A stretch of DNA of 64,000 nucleotides from Doryteuthis pealeii. Its lineage: Eukaryota > Mollusca > Cephalopoda > Myopsida > Loliginidae. The notes beneath the pieces were generated by a model. The model did not search any database and had not been told where the DNA came from. It worked only from the letters and a program-made list of their open reading frames with translations. Positions 10,205 to 21,093 of this stretch are shown here, in pieces. A program made the position numbers and the translations under genes. Position 1 is the first letter of the stretch. Each line of letters begins with the position of its first letter. The DNA is taken from NCBI GenBank assembly GCA_023376005.1, contig CM042151.1:78557944-78621943 (forward strand), written 5' to 3'.

Positions 10205-12200
10205 AATTTAAAAGGATATATGTCCTTCCTTTTACTCCTGTAGAAAAATAAATGTTAACTAGCACACTAAACTTTGACAAAAATAAAAGAAAGTATAAAA
10301 AGGAAAGGAGACAATAATTGTAATTCAAATTTTATTATAAGAAAAAAAAGGCAACTAATGACTTGCATAATTTGTCCCTTATGCTAAGCGTAACAATTGG
10401 GCTCTGAGCCAAAAAAATAGGGAAAATATTACAAATTATAAAAGGCACGAGGCCGAAAAAACAAAGAATTTTTCAGATACAAAAAAATTGGTAATTACTC
10501 ACAATTACAAAGATAAAAATAAAATGTACTTCTTTTTTTCTCTGTCGGTCGGTCAGGGGCGAACTCTTTCAATGGGGCAGAGTGAAAACTGGCGTCTGTC
10601 AGTCTAAAACTTCCTCTTTTTGGGGGTTGAAAGAGGTATCTGCTCTCCTCTCAGGATTCCGCTACTATAGTTACTATTTCAAACTAAGTCGGCTTTACAA
10701 GGCGACACGGAACAGAAACTTTTCTTTTTTTGGGAAGAAAGGGGCTCTCTCTGAGAGCCAAAATTATGCTATTTGGGTTTTCCAAATAGTAATCAAACAG
10801 TTCAAAAATAATTAAAAGAGAAAAACAAATTCTCTCTCTGAGAGAATAATGCAATATTTGGGTCTTCCAAATATGCAACAAACAATTTAAAATCTTTCAA
10901 CTTCTCCTTTAAAAAAAATCTCTCTCTGAGAGAATTAAACCCAATAAATCTGGGTTACGTTGACTCGTGTCAACGGAGATAGCGGAATTCATATATTACT
11001 CCTGTAGGCACACTAAACTTTGACTAAAAGGGAAAGGAGACAATAATTGTAATTCAAATTTTTATTTTAAGAAAATTAAAGGCAACTAATGACTTGCATA
11101 AATGCTAAACGTAACAATTGGGCTCGGAGCCAAAAAAAATAGGGAAAATATTACAAATTATAAAAGCACGAGGCCGAAAAAACAAAGAATTTTTCTGATA
11201 CAAAAAATTAGTAGTTACCCACAATAACAAAGATAAAAATAAAAAGTGCTTCTTCTTTTCTCTGTCGGTCGGTCAGGGGCGAACTCTTTCAATGGGTCAG
11301 AATAAAAACTGGCGTCTGTCAGTCTAAAGCTTCCTCTTTTTGGGGGTTGAAAGAGGTATCTGCTCTCCTCTCAGGATTCGCTACTATAGTTACTATTTCA
11401 AAATAAGTCGGCTTTACAAGGCGACACAGAACAGAAACTTTTCTTTTTTGGAAGAAAGGGCTCTCTCTGAGAGCCAAAATTATGCTATTTGGGGTTTTCC
11501 CGAAAACAAATTCTCTCTCTGAGAGAATAATGCAATATTTGGGTCTTCCAAATATGCAACAAACAATTTAAATCTTTCAATAAACGTCTTCCAAATATGC
11601 AACAACAATTTAAATCTTTCAACTTCTCCTCTGGAGAAGAAAAACAAATTCTCTCTCTGAGAGAATAATGCAATATTTGGGTCTTCCAAATATGCAACAA
11701 ACAATTTAAATCTTTCAAAGAAGAAAAACAAATTCTCTCTCGCGGCTTCTCTCCGGCAAAAACAAAAAACCCCAAAAATCCGACCAATCACCAACCGACC
11801 CGAAGAATTCAAGAACCTTAGGGGCGTGGCTGAGAAAGACTGAACCTTTACAAAAAAAAATAGGCTCGTAGCTTTCCACCGAATTAATGCCCTTTACAAT
11901 AACAAAAAATAGTCATTGCAATGCCTTCCATGTCAAACTTTCCTTCTCTAAACCAACCTGCAATCTGCCGAATTTCGCGCTCCTTTTCATGGAACAGGAA
12001 ATCAGCCTCGATCCAAAACAAAACAAAAAAATCCGACCAATCACCAACCGACCCGAAGAATTCAAGAACCTTAGGGGCGTGGCTGAGAAAGACTGAACCT
12101 TTACAAAAAAAATAGGCTCGTATCTTTCCACCGAATTAATGCCCTTTACAATAACAAAAAATAGTCATTGCAATGCCTTCAATGCATACTTCAATAAAAA
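10205..12200. repeat. Tandemly duplicated block nested in the FB1 left arm
   Basis: About 750 bp starting with ACTCCTGTAG...GCACACTAAACTTTGAC (10225) is repeated at 10999. Shorter duplications follow: a unit containing GGGTCTTCCAAATATGCAAC occurs around 10860, 11540 and 11680 (partly at 11590), and about 165 bp starting at CCGACCAATCACCAACCGAC occurs at 11779 and again at 12035. The short palindrome TTCTCTCTCTGAGAGAA recurs at 10830, 11510 and 11650, with relatives at 10743, 10917 and 11460. No coding signal is seen. It may be a satellite-like or non-autonomous retroelement array. Confidence 0.7.
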
Positions 12201-12309
12201 AATTCTTAAAAATTAGTACGTCCAAAAAATAAGGGGGGATTGTCAAAATTAAGAGACCTGAAAATAATGAGAAAGTTTTGAAATGAAATAAATAAGAAGT
12301 GAGGTATCC

Positions 12310-12400
12310 TCGACTACTTTACGCCGTAAAGTAAAATCTGCTCACTGTGTTTCTTAGTCCGTAAACTTTACGGACTAAGAATCACAGTGAGCAGATTTTG
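12310..12400. repeat. Back-to-back near-perfect palindromes
   Basis: 12333-12399 is a palindrome of two 33-bp arms around a single base with one mismatch (TCTGCTCACTGTG ... CACAGTGAGCAGA). Directly before it, TACTTTACG-C-CGTAAAGTA (about 12315-12333) is a second, perfect one. Both would extrude as hairpins. Confidence 0.85.
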
Positions 12401-12870
12401 CTAATAAAATTTCAGGGATTTCTTTGTTTCTATGAATTATCTCCCTTGACTGATCTTCTTTAGCGGACATTTTGTATCGAGTGCAAACATTTGTATAATT
12501 CGTGTCTTTCTTTTAATTATGCATTGTTTTAATTAAAATTAGAATCAGGAAAACAGAAAAAGTAAGTAAAACATCTATTTATTTTCTTTGTTTACAAATG
12601 TTTCTTCGATTAGTTTTTCTTTTTAGTCTAAGATTTGTATTAATAAAAAAAGGCAATTAATTTCTCTGGATTGACACAAGTGACTATCTCATTTAAATAA
12701 CATTTAATGCCACTGCAAAAAATATCTGGAAGAGAGAATAAACAAACAAATATAATATAAACATCATTTTCTTTCAGACAGAAATATTTGCATTTGAAAA
12801 TCGTCAAAAACAGAAATATTTGCAGTTGAATAGCGTTTTCTCATTTCTTAGAACTTAATTTAAAATTTGT
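12395..12870 (-). repeat. Segment homologous to 37280-37725 (inverted)
   Basis: Shared blocks include GATAATT..TCCCTTG, ACATTTTGTATCGAGTG, TCTATTTATTTTCTTTG, TTTACAAATGTTTCTxCGATTAG and AAATATTTGCATTTGAAAAT. On the minus strand here a short ORF of about 31 codons starts at the ATG near 12470 (MSAKEDQSREIIH). The 37.6-kb copy has a comparable start (MSVGEAREII). It may be the 5' region of a transposase gene; I do not recognise it. Confidence 0.55.
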
Positions 12871-14639
12871 TAACACGTGTTAACGATCAAGGGAGGTATA
12901 GGGATCGGCCCCTATATTTTTACGGAATGTGGAATTGACCAAATTAAAATAATTAAGTTTTCTTAAATAACTAGATTTACAATGGTATGTCATGAGTTTA
13001 GAATTAAGTAAACAAAAGAGAATCGAATGAATATTAGTTTCTCTTTTGAGAAATTAAACCAATTTGTAGGGACCCGGTTTGTTTGGGGAGTGTATGGTTG
13101 AGGAGTTGAAGATCCGAGTTATGGGTCCCCACAAATTTTTATGTATAAGGACTACGGAAAATGTAGTTTCCATAGGTAACAAAAGAAGAAGACATTGATA
13201 AAGGAAACAAACTTTATATACATAAATACAATTAATATAGTTTCATTGTTCTTTCAGTGGTGTTGCAGTCTGATTGTGTCTGTGTATAGTTGTGTGTGAC
13301 AACTGTGATATGGTGTTTATATTAGTGTGATTGCTTGTGTCAACATATTAGTAGTTTGTCTGTGATTGGAACTTGTGATTGAAATTTGTTGTTGTTGAGT
13401 GAGAGAGAGAAATAGGAAACGAAAAGATAGACGGACCTGTTGAGTCGTATTTGATGTTTTCGGACGTTCCCACTGTCGAGTTAGGAGCATCCTCTCCAAC
13501 TCTGTTGAGTCAGGAAGAGCAAAAGCTCCTCACTGTCTCTGTGTCTCTTCCTCTTTCAGCTAAATGGGCCTTTTTTATAATTTTCTTATTGTCATTGTCT
13601 ATTGTGATCATTAAGCTAAAATATTCCTCAAATATCAGGTGATTTGCAATGATGCAATATCGAATGATTTTGGTACATGTGGAATTCTGGTGACGTAAAT
13701 TATCGGATGAATTTAAACCATTGTTTCTATTGTTCCTAAAATATTTCTAAACTAATATTCATTCGATTCTCTTTTGTTTACTTAATTCTAAACTCATGAC
13801 ATACCATTGTAAATCTAGTTATTTAAGAAAACTTAATTATTTTAATTTGGTCAATTCCACATGCCGTAAAAATATAGGGGCCGATCCCTATAGAGGTAAT
13901 ATATATTTTAATCCGAAGACAATTACCAAAAATTAGAAAACTGTCTAATTTAGGGACTGGCAAAATGAGTCTTAAGTGCGTTTTTGACAAAATGAATTTT
14001 GCCCCCCCCCCCACCCTACAGAAAATAATTTACCAAAAATCAGGGATTTATCGGATTTTAATGAAACTTTCAGTGTTGATTTAAAAATGAATGATCTTTA
14101 TAATGCATTATTTATTTTATTTCAAAACTTTCTCATTTTTTTCAGGTAGCTTAATTTTGACCTCCCTTATGTTGGGGGTGTAATATTTTTTCAAGTTGGT
14201 CTTATACTGTACTAATTACAGTATGAATAAAGAGATAAAAGAACGAAGTTATGAATAGAAACAAAGAAAAAACATTTTTACGGTGGCTTTTCTATGAGAA
14301 AATAAGTACCGAAAATCGAAAAATAAAATGTAAAAAAATAAGAGATAATTAATTTTTTGCAGATTTTTTTTACTCATTTCGATAATTATTCAATTGGCTA
14401 TCATCTTATAAAAGAAAAAAATTATACATCGATATTTTTTCTACTTAAAAAGTGGGGGGTTTATTTTCAATCGAGTTTTTCTTCAAAAAGTATACTTTGA
14501 TGCAATAAAATAAGGTTTGCATTAAATAGATATTTATTTCTAGAATCTAAAAATATAACATCTTAAACTTAACATCAGTCTTTTCACATTTTAAATGCAT
14601 TTTATATATTAATTTTTCATAGCAAAAATACTAAATTAA

Positions 14640-15215
14640 AGTTTTGAAATAAAATAAAAATCCCTTTAAATGTATTAAAAATAAACTGCATATGTAATGA
14701 TATTTTTCTTTTTTTTAATGATGGTCATTATGTTACTACTTATCGATTTAGACAAAGTTTGACCTTAAATAATAGATTTAATTATTTTTAATTCGCTTTT
14801 AAAACTCGTAGAAGCTGATTTTTTTACCAGTCTCTAGTCTAATTCTAATGAAATTTTCACATTTAATCATTAATTTTATAATGAATTGTTTATTTCATTT
14901 TAAAAAATGTTTAAAGTTATTTTATCAAGTATGACATTGGTCATTTGAATGAAAAAAATTTCCAGTCCCTAATTTTTACATTTCTAGAAAGATCAAATAT
15001 TTTTATATTTCTAGAAAGATCAAAACTTTGGGTTTCCAGATGTGTAAGTTTCATATATTTTCTATGGACACTACTTTATCAAAATTAATATGTAGTAGAG
15101 TGAGGGACCCCTTATTATAGTTCAGGGGTAGGGTGTATCAAAAGTATAGGAGACAAGTCTGGTTAAAACTCATAAACACCACTCGGCAGTCTTATCTATC
15201 TTTCTATCTATCTTT
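14640..15215. other. AT-rich intergenic DNA with fold-back fragments
   Basis: Contains an FB1-like fragment (about 14840-14930) and a 55-bp motif with GTAGTAGAGTGAGGGA...GGGTGTATC (15090-15140). The motif recurs at 17083-17140 and, inverted, at about 38595-38640. No gene is seen. Confidence 0.5.
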
Positions 15216-15221
15216 ATACAT

Positions 15222-15228
15222 CTATCTA

Positions 15229-15280
<52 letters not shown>

Positions 15281-15536
15281 ATTTATAAAGATAAAAGGTG
15301 GCTTACCAGTGAATTTGGACATGATGGTTAGGAGGTGCAAAATTCAGGGGTTAAGTCAGCGATATAACAAATACAAAGTGCTCAATATGAAGTAGAGCAA
15401 ATTTATTATAAAATGGATACAATAGAAACCTACTCGAGTTTCACTATAAGGATCTTCAGGTTTAAATCTACTGAATTAATCGAGGTACAAATTAATTGTA
15501 GTTGATCACACTTGTGTGTTCATTGTATTCAATACA

Positions 15537-15617
<81 letters not shown>

Positions 15618-15650
15618 ACACACACACATAGATAGATAGATAGTACAGCA
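15222..15650. repeat. Microsatellites (TA)n, (GA)n, (CA)n, (GATA)n
   Basis: (CTAT)n then (TA)n at 15185-15277, and a compound (TA)n-(GA)n-(CA)n-(GATA)n at 15540-15642. Between them lies about 260 bp of unique-looking AT-rich sequence with no gene. Confidence 0.95.
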
Positions 15651-16009
15651 GTGTGGCCTATTATCAATTTCAGCTAAACAGCAAAGGAGTCTATTCCCTT
15701 TTCGCTTACATTAAACTAGAGAGATTATTTTATGCATCTCAGGTGGAATGCCACAGCTCCCCTCAGCTCCCCAACACACACTCACAACATACACAATGGT
15801 GGCCTACTTAAAATTGATGATTAACTAGCTCATCAACTGTTAAGGTAAAACGATATCAGATGGGAAGATACCACAGAACAATAAAAAGGAAAAATAGATT
15901 TTAAACCATTCCCCCCTCCCATTTAACCTGGATGTTTTTTCCTTTTTCATTAACAACATCCTTAGATGATTAAGCTATGAAAATGAATAAAGTAAAAAAA
16001 AAAGACATT

Positions 16010-16300
16010 GTCTATAGGTTCTAGCTAACTTGTCTGGCTACCATGTTCTTCTTCTGGATCTGATGGATTTCTGTTAAGGATTGGTTCTTCTTCATTCCAT
16101 TGATTCTTCTTCCTGCTGGGCTGGTCATTGTTTCTAATATTCAATAAAGAAACAAGACTTGGTTGTTTCTTGCTCAAGCTTTATTTTACAACCCCGCCCA
16201 TATTGATTCTTCCACAGTGAGACTGACTCATCAGAGCTGACAATAATGCCTGCACTCCTCAGAAATGGGGTCAAATCTAATGGCGTGTTTGCAAGGGTCA
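16010..16300 (-). repeat. LTR-like dispersed repeat (family shared with 32640-32890 and 59255-60010)
   Basis: Shared ordered landmarks: CTGGGCTG, ACAAGACTTGGTT, GCTCAAGCTTTATT and, downstream, GGGTCAAATCT. Read on the minus strand, AATAAAGCTTGAGCAAG resembles an LTR polyadenylation region. No internal coding region is attached, so it may be a solo LTR. The boundaries are not resolved. Confidence 0.5.
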
Positions 16301-17170
16301 AATCAAAATGTTATTACTTGTCAACAACTGTTGGGTAACTTTCAATGGACCCCATCTTTTTAAGTCTAACGGACCCTATTCAAAATTCTAACTACTGGTA
16401 TGTTCATAATGTATAAAATGTTTATAACTTGGAACCCCATATTGATTTATCAATGAATGAATTTTATAATGCATCACTTATTTTCCCTGTCCTTAATGCC
16501 ATTAAACAAAGAAACTAGGCCAAAAAAAAAATCAATTATTTTTACACCAACATGTTTTCTCTTATATGGTTTCAAGAAACTGTATCTAATTGATAATCCA
16601 TTGCAAACTATTTTAGCTTTAAGTAACTATTCTTAATAAAAAATAATTTGTACACATTTATATAGTTTTAATTATTCCTATCCAATAATTATAAATTTTT
16701 CAGGTATGGTTTCAAGTATTTATATCTTATACCAATAATTTGTATACATTTATATGGTTTAAAAGATTCCTATCTAATACTGGCAATTTGTATTATTTTA
16801 TATGATTTTCAGTATTCTTATACTAATAATGTGTTCACATGTGTTTTCATATATTGAAACCATATAAATGTGTTCAATTTACTATGGAGCTAAATCGGTT
16901 TATACAATATTTAGATTATCTTGCTTTTAATTCTATTTGTTAATGTGTTGCATATAAACTCTGTTCATCACCTAACATAGGATATAAGATATTCTTATTA
17001 TTAAAGCACAAATTATATTATGGATTTATGATTGTAAATAATGAAGATGCTGTTTTCTATGAATAATACTTTATAAAAGTTGATATGTAGTAGAGTGGGG
17101 GCCCATATTATAGATTCAGGTGTGGGTGTATCGGGTGTTTTCTGTAATAATATTTTTGTTTTCTTTACAG
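16300..17170 (+). other. Upstream intron of the 17.3-kb ZNF gene
   Basis: AT-rich with no coding signal. The last ~180 bp include AAAGCACAAATTATATTATGG, TTATGATTGTAAATAATGA and TTTTTGTTTTCTTTACAG. The same elements occur in the same order on the minus strand at 30623-30710, before the other large ZNF gene, so the intron was copied with the gene. A 60-bp repeat (17083-17140) inserted here is absent from that copy. Confidence 0.65.
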
Positions 17171-17306
17171 ATATCAATTGTGCTGAAGAAGGATGAATTC
17201 CTTTGATGAACAGAAAGTATTTTTAAAGATATACAAAATATACATTGATTAGAAACCATCAGTTTTGGGGCTCTGGATACAAATTGGATTCTGGTCCGTT
17301 GCGCGG
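17161..17306 (+). promoter_or_regulatory. 3' splice acceptor and 5' UTR of the ZNF gene
   Basis: The polypyrimidine tract ends in TTTCTTTACAG at 17170. The exon starts at 17171. A short ORF beginning at ATG 17193 (MNSFDEQ) meets TAG at 17250-17252, in frame with the finger ORF, so it acts as an upstream ORF or as a decayed start. The same 5' UTR is recognisable upstream of the minus-strand gene (about 30480-30622). Confidence 0.7.
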
Positions 17307-18599
17307 ATGATCATTTTCAATATAAAAAATGCAAGAACACATGGAGGTAAGATATTTTCTTGTGTAGTGTGTGGATCTGGATTTTCTAAGAGTTCAATGT
17401 TGAATGCACATATGCGTAAACACACAAAACCTTACTCTTGTAAAATATGTGGATCAGCATTTTCAAAGAGATCACGTCTAGAAACACACATTCGCTCACA
17501 CACTGGGGAAAAACCCTACACGTGTGAAATATGTGGATCAGCATTCTCAGTCAACTCGAGTTTAAAAAAACATATGAGAATTCACACTGGAGAGAAGCCT
17601 TACACTTGTAAAGTGTGTGGATCAGCATTTTCACAATGTTCTAATTTAAAGATACATATGCGAATACACACTGGAGAGAAACCATACACTTGTGAAGATT
17701 GTGGATCAACATTTTCATTCAATTCACTTTTAAAAGCACATATGCAAACACATACTGGGGAGAAACCTTATGCCTGTGAAATTTGTGGATTGGAATTTTC
17801 ATATTCTTCAAATTTAAAAAGTCATATGCGAACACACACTGGAGATAAGCCTTACACTTGTAAAGTATGTGGATCAGCATTTTCAAGAACCTCGAATTTG
17901 AAATCTCACATGCGTACACACACTGGAGAGAAACCCTTTGCTTGTCAAGTGTGTAGCTCAGCATTTTCACAATGTTCTAGTTTAAAGATACACATGCAAA
18001 TACACACTGAAGAGAAACCATACTCTTGTGAAATCTGTGGATCAGCATTTTCAATCAATTCACTTTTAAAAGCACATATGAAATCACACACTGAGAAACC
18101 TTTTGGCTGTGAAGTTTGTGGATTAGCGTTTTCATATTCTCCAAGTTTAAAAAGTCATATGCGAACACACACTGGAGAGAAACCATACATTTGTGATATT
18201 TGTGGATCAGCATTTTCTGATAGTTCAGCATTAAAAAGACATGTGCGAACACATACAGGAGAAAAACCTTTCTCTTGTATAATATGTGGATCACGATTTT
18301 CAAAAAATGACAACTTAAAAAGACATATGCGAACACATACAGGAGAAAAACCTTTCTCTTGTATAATATGTGGATCACGATTTTCAAAAAATGACAACTT
18401 AAAAAGACATATGCGAACACATACTGGAGAGAAGCCCTATACTTGTGAAATCTGTGGTTTAGCGTTTTCACAGGGTTCCCATTTAAAAAATCACATGCAA
18501 AAACATGCAGGAGATGTAAATATCTCCACTGGAAAATCTGTGGAGAAATGCAGCTTGACTGATCACAGTACATCTGGGAATACAAGCCTCCACCATTAA
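17307..18599 (+). CDS. 14-finger C2H2 zinc-finger protein
   Basis: The start is placed at ATG 17307, the first ATG after the in-frame TAG at 17250-17252, giving 430 residues. Fourteen C2H2 fingers begin about residue 20 (FSCVVC). Two linkers are shortened: TKP before finger 2 and TEKP before finger 10. Fingers 4-7 and 8-11 look like duplicates of a four-finger module (QCS..., x-NSLLKAH, YS..LKSH). Fingers 12 and 13 are identical in protein and almost so in DNA, indicating a very recent duplication or conversion. The 30-residue tail lacks fingers, and its last residues and stop lie inside a LINE relic. It is a paralogue of the gene at 2-961. Expected to be a nuclear DNA-binding protein; no effector domain is seen. 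Confidence 0.92.
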   Translation: MIIFNIKNARTHGGKIFSCVVCGSGFSKSSMLNAHMRKHTKPYSCKICGSAFSKRSRLETHIRSHTGEKPYTCEICGSAFSVNSSLKKHMRIHTGEKPYTCKVCGSAFSQCSNLKIHMRIHTGEKPYTCEDCGSTFSFNSLLKAHMQTHTGEKPYACEICGLEFSYSSNLKSHMRTHTGDKPYTCKVCGSAFSRTSNLKSHMRTHTGEKPFACQVCSSAFSQCSSLKIHMQIHTEEKPYSCEICGSAFSINSLLKAHMKSHTEKPFGCEVCGLAFSYSPSLKSHMRTHTGEKPYICDICGSAFSDSSALKRHVRTHTGEKPFSCIICGSRFSKNDNLKRHMRTHTGEKPFSCIICGSRFSKNDNLKRHMRTHTGEKPYTCEICGLAFSQGSHLKNHMQKHAGDVNISTGKSVEKCSLTDHSTSGNTSLHH

Positions 18600-18740
18600 T
18601 ATCAAATGGGAAGGTGGTTGTGTTCTATGATAAAGTAATTCAGACAGGCAGATATATAAAAGACAAGGCCATTAAACCAGATATTGTAATCCAGTATAAA
18701 CATGAAAAACTGCTCTCATTATTGATGTAGCTGTCCCAAA
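18566..18740 (+). mobile_element. R2-like LINE C-terminal relic overlapping the ZNF stop
   Basis: Read in the frame of 18566 it gives YIWEYKPPP, GKVVVFYDKVIQTGRY and DKAIKPDIVIQ, then a frameshift and an IIDVAVP-like remnant. It matches 928-1245 in both sequence and position relative to the ZNF stop. Confidence 0.75.
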
Positions 18741-19270
18741 TTCAAAACAAAGTTTTAAATACTAGTGTATATGGAGAATATATTAAAACATGTGTATGTG
18801 TAGAAATTTTTTTTTGGGGGGGGAAGCTTGATGAATTAGCTGCAGCAAGGCACCCCCCTAACTCTGAGGGGAAGTTTTGTAAAGAATTGTTTTTTTGTTG
18901 GTTATTCCATGGTGCTTTTTTTTTTTTAAGTTGTGGAGTGAGTTTTAGAAGGCCTGTGATTGGTTGGTTGTGACATCCCAGAGGGGATGTGGAGAATTCT
19001 TGAGACAAATCTGGTTCTTTTTCAGCTTAGGGTACCGCTGTGAGCAGAGGTGAGAGAAAGGCTCACTCAGGCTTTGTGTTATAGCAAAAAATACGTGCAT
19101 GAGGAAATCAGTGTAACTTAGCAGATCAGTAGAGTTGTGATATTGTTAAATAAAAATATAGTTGAATTTAATTGTAAGAGTTTTGCTCGTCTATTTTATT
19201 CATTTTCCTCTGTGTAAAATTTGCCTGTATCTTTTATTTTGTTACTTGCACTGAATTTTGTTAATGATGG
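18741..19270. other. Downstream flank of the ZNF gene
   Basis: No coding signal. An AATAAA at 19149-19154 is a possible poly(A) signal for the gene upstream. Homopolymer T and G runs occur at 18808-18930. Confidence 0.4.
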
Positions 19271-19274
19271 CAAA

Positions 19275-20125
19275 ATTTTCGACAGCACAGATCCAAGCTG
19301 TGCTACTCTGAATTGGCTAGGTCAGTATTGAACCCGGAACCTTGTGGCTCCTTAGTGAATTCTCTACTAAGCTCTTGTTTAAAAAGACGGTAATTTATGA
19401 GGAAGTGCATCCTGGTCTCCTGCCTCAGAAATTGTTACCCGGTGACTATTAAAATAACATCCCCAACTATGTTGGTGTTACTTGAAAGAAAACAACCAAC
19501 TTAGGGCGTTAAATGTATTTTAGAGGGAGGGGCTTCTCTTTTGGGCGTAATTCTTATTTATTTATCATAATTTGTCGTAATTCTTGTTCATTTATAGAAA
19601 TTTGTCATGATTCTTGTTTATTTATCGTAATTTGTTGTATTATCGTAATTTGTCATGATTCTTGTTCATTTATAGAAATTTGTTGTAATTCTTGTTTAGA
19701 TATGAAGATGGATATATAGTTTGGAATAGACTGAGATAGATAGATAAACAAAATAATATAGATAGATATGAACAAATGGAGATAGATAGATATTTTCTAC
19801 AAGTAAATGTATTTGTGGGGTGTCGCTTCTTTTTTGTCGTAATTATTGTTTATTTAAACTAAAAACAAACATTAAACAACATGAATAAAAGAAAATCTGA
19901 GACGCCATAGCTGGGGACGTTATTTTAATAGTCACTGGGTAAGCAATTTCTGAGGCAGGAGACCGGGACGCACTTCCCCATAAATTACCAAAAAGACATT
20001 AGAGGAACAGGTGGTAGGTGAGGTGCTCTACCTCAGATGCAAAAACAATCTCAATAGTTTAGCACCACTGAAAAGGGGATAGACTCCCTCACTGCCTGGT
20101 TGATACCAACAATAATCCACTTTGC
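19275..20125. repeat. Fold-back composite with split tRNA-SINE and minisatellite centre
   Basis: A tRNA-like SINE head lies on the minus strand at 19275-19385 (B-box GGTTCCGGGTTCAATAC). Inverted arms 19388-19470 and 19910-19992 (ATTTTAATAGTCAC, TTTCTGAGGCAGGAGACC) flank a centre with about six degenerate copies of a ~25-bp unit (ATTCTTGTTTATTTATCGTAATTTGT type, 19550-19705). A SINE tail like that at 46640-46760 follows at 20005-20120. The ORF across the minisatellite is an artefact. Confidence 0.65.
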
Positions 20126-21093
20126 CGAATTTACTTACTTCACTGAATTAAAGAATGGAGTTCTGAAGTATATATCAAAGAGGAAATCTTAGAGAGGAAA
20201 ATAATTTTTCTAACAGGAAGTGAAATCTAGAAGCCAAATTTGTCTGTTCTTTCAGATCAACTAACCTCGTGAGAAAAGTGGATGGATAGAAAGAAATATT
20301 TTAAATCTCTTACTTCCAAGAAAGACTTTTTTTTTTATCTAGCAGAACATGTATAGTTAATTTGAATTATTCTTTCATATACCATGGTTGACTCTGACCC
20401 GGTCAATAAAGTCTAAGTCTTAAAGCCACCTTCTGCCTTTGTCTCTTTCCTTTCTTGTTCCTTGAATGCCTATTTTTCAGTGCAACCACTAAAAAGAGAT
20501 GGGGTAAAAAGAAAACCCGAGAAACACGCAGCCGAGAATATCCAGCTATTTTAAACCTGTAATACAACCAAAACCACTTATACTCCATAAACAACAAGGA
20601 CTTTTCCTTTTATCCTAACAATGGAGTTTCTCATGACTTTGTAGAATTTTTATTACTTCCAGAATTCTTTGCCTTGAATTTTGTACATCTTTGGGGTCAT
20701 CATCATCATCATCATCATTACATGATTAATTGATTGATTCTAATTCCATCCTTAAGCATAACATGTTGCCGCCCATGGCCAACAGGTGGTCCAATTTGGG
20801 GGAAGGTCTTACCCATTTGGGTTTTTTGTTCTTTATTTTTTTAAGCAATACATAATTAAAAACAACCTTAATCCCCTAAAACTGCAACCCAATTCACAAA
20901 ATGTTAGTTCATAGACTGTAGTTAAACTGTCATTGGGGACTACCAAAAAACTTTCCGTTTTAATTTTCCAACCTAAATCAGAAGTCAGCCCTAAAATGAA
21001 TAAAGCTAATCTGACCTAAGGAAATTATGCAAGCAAAAAATAACAGAATAATTGTCTTGATTATTTTATATTAGGACCTATTTAGAACATGAG
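20126..21093. other. Intergenic DNA with repeat fragments
   Basis: Contains a fragment related to the 6118-6180 repeat (20590-20690), a (CAT)n tract (20699-20720) and a short inverted fragment of the 600-bp Rep-A family (20735-20815: CCTTAAGCAT, GCCCATGGCCAACAGGTGG). No gene is seen. Confidence 0.55.

Larger units (their letters stand above)
9890..14640. mobile_element. Giant fold-back DNA element (family FB1), with nested insertion
   Basis: Segments pair in inverted order: 9898-10200 with about 14205-14525, 12205-12300 with 14085-14190, and 12895-13045 with 13755-13910. The order is that of one long inverted-repeat element whose left arm was split by the block at 10205-12200. Related pieces lie at 43140-43880. 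The centre (13045-13755) is unlike the arms and holds only a small ORF (13451-13642) with one possible membrane helix, which I do not trust. No transposase is recognised and the superfamily is unknown. Confidence 0.7.

Noticed and set aside
13451..13642. 63-aa ORF with a hydrophobic helix in the FB1 centre
   Set aside because: It is short, has no homologue I recognise, and sits inside a non-coding fold-back element.
17265..17306. Start of the 14-finger ORF at TTG 17265
   Set aside because: TTG is not a credible eukaryotic start when an in-frame ATG lies at 17307; the same reasoning applies to TTG 49292 versus ATG 49310 and TTG 1581 in the LINE.
19550..19705. CRISPR-like or coding tandem repeat (68-aa ORF)
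   Set aside because: This is a degenerate AT-rich minisatellite without spacers in a eukaryotic genome; the ORF simply follows the repeat.
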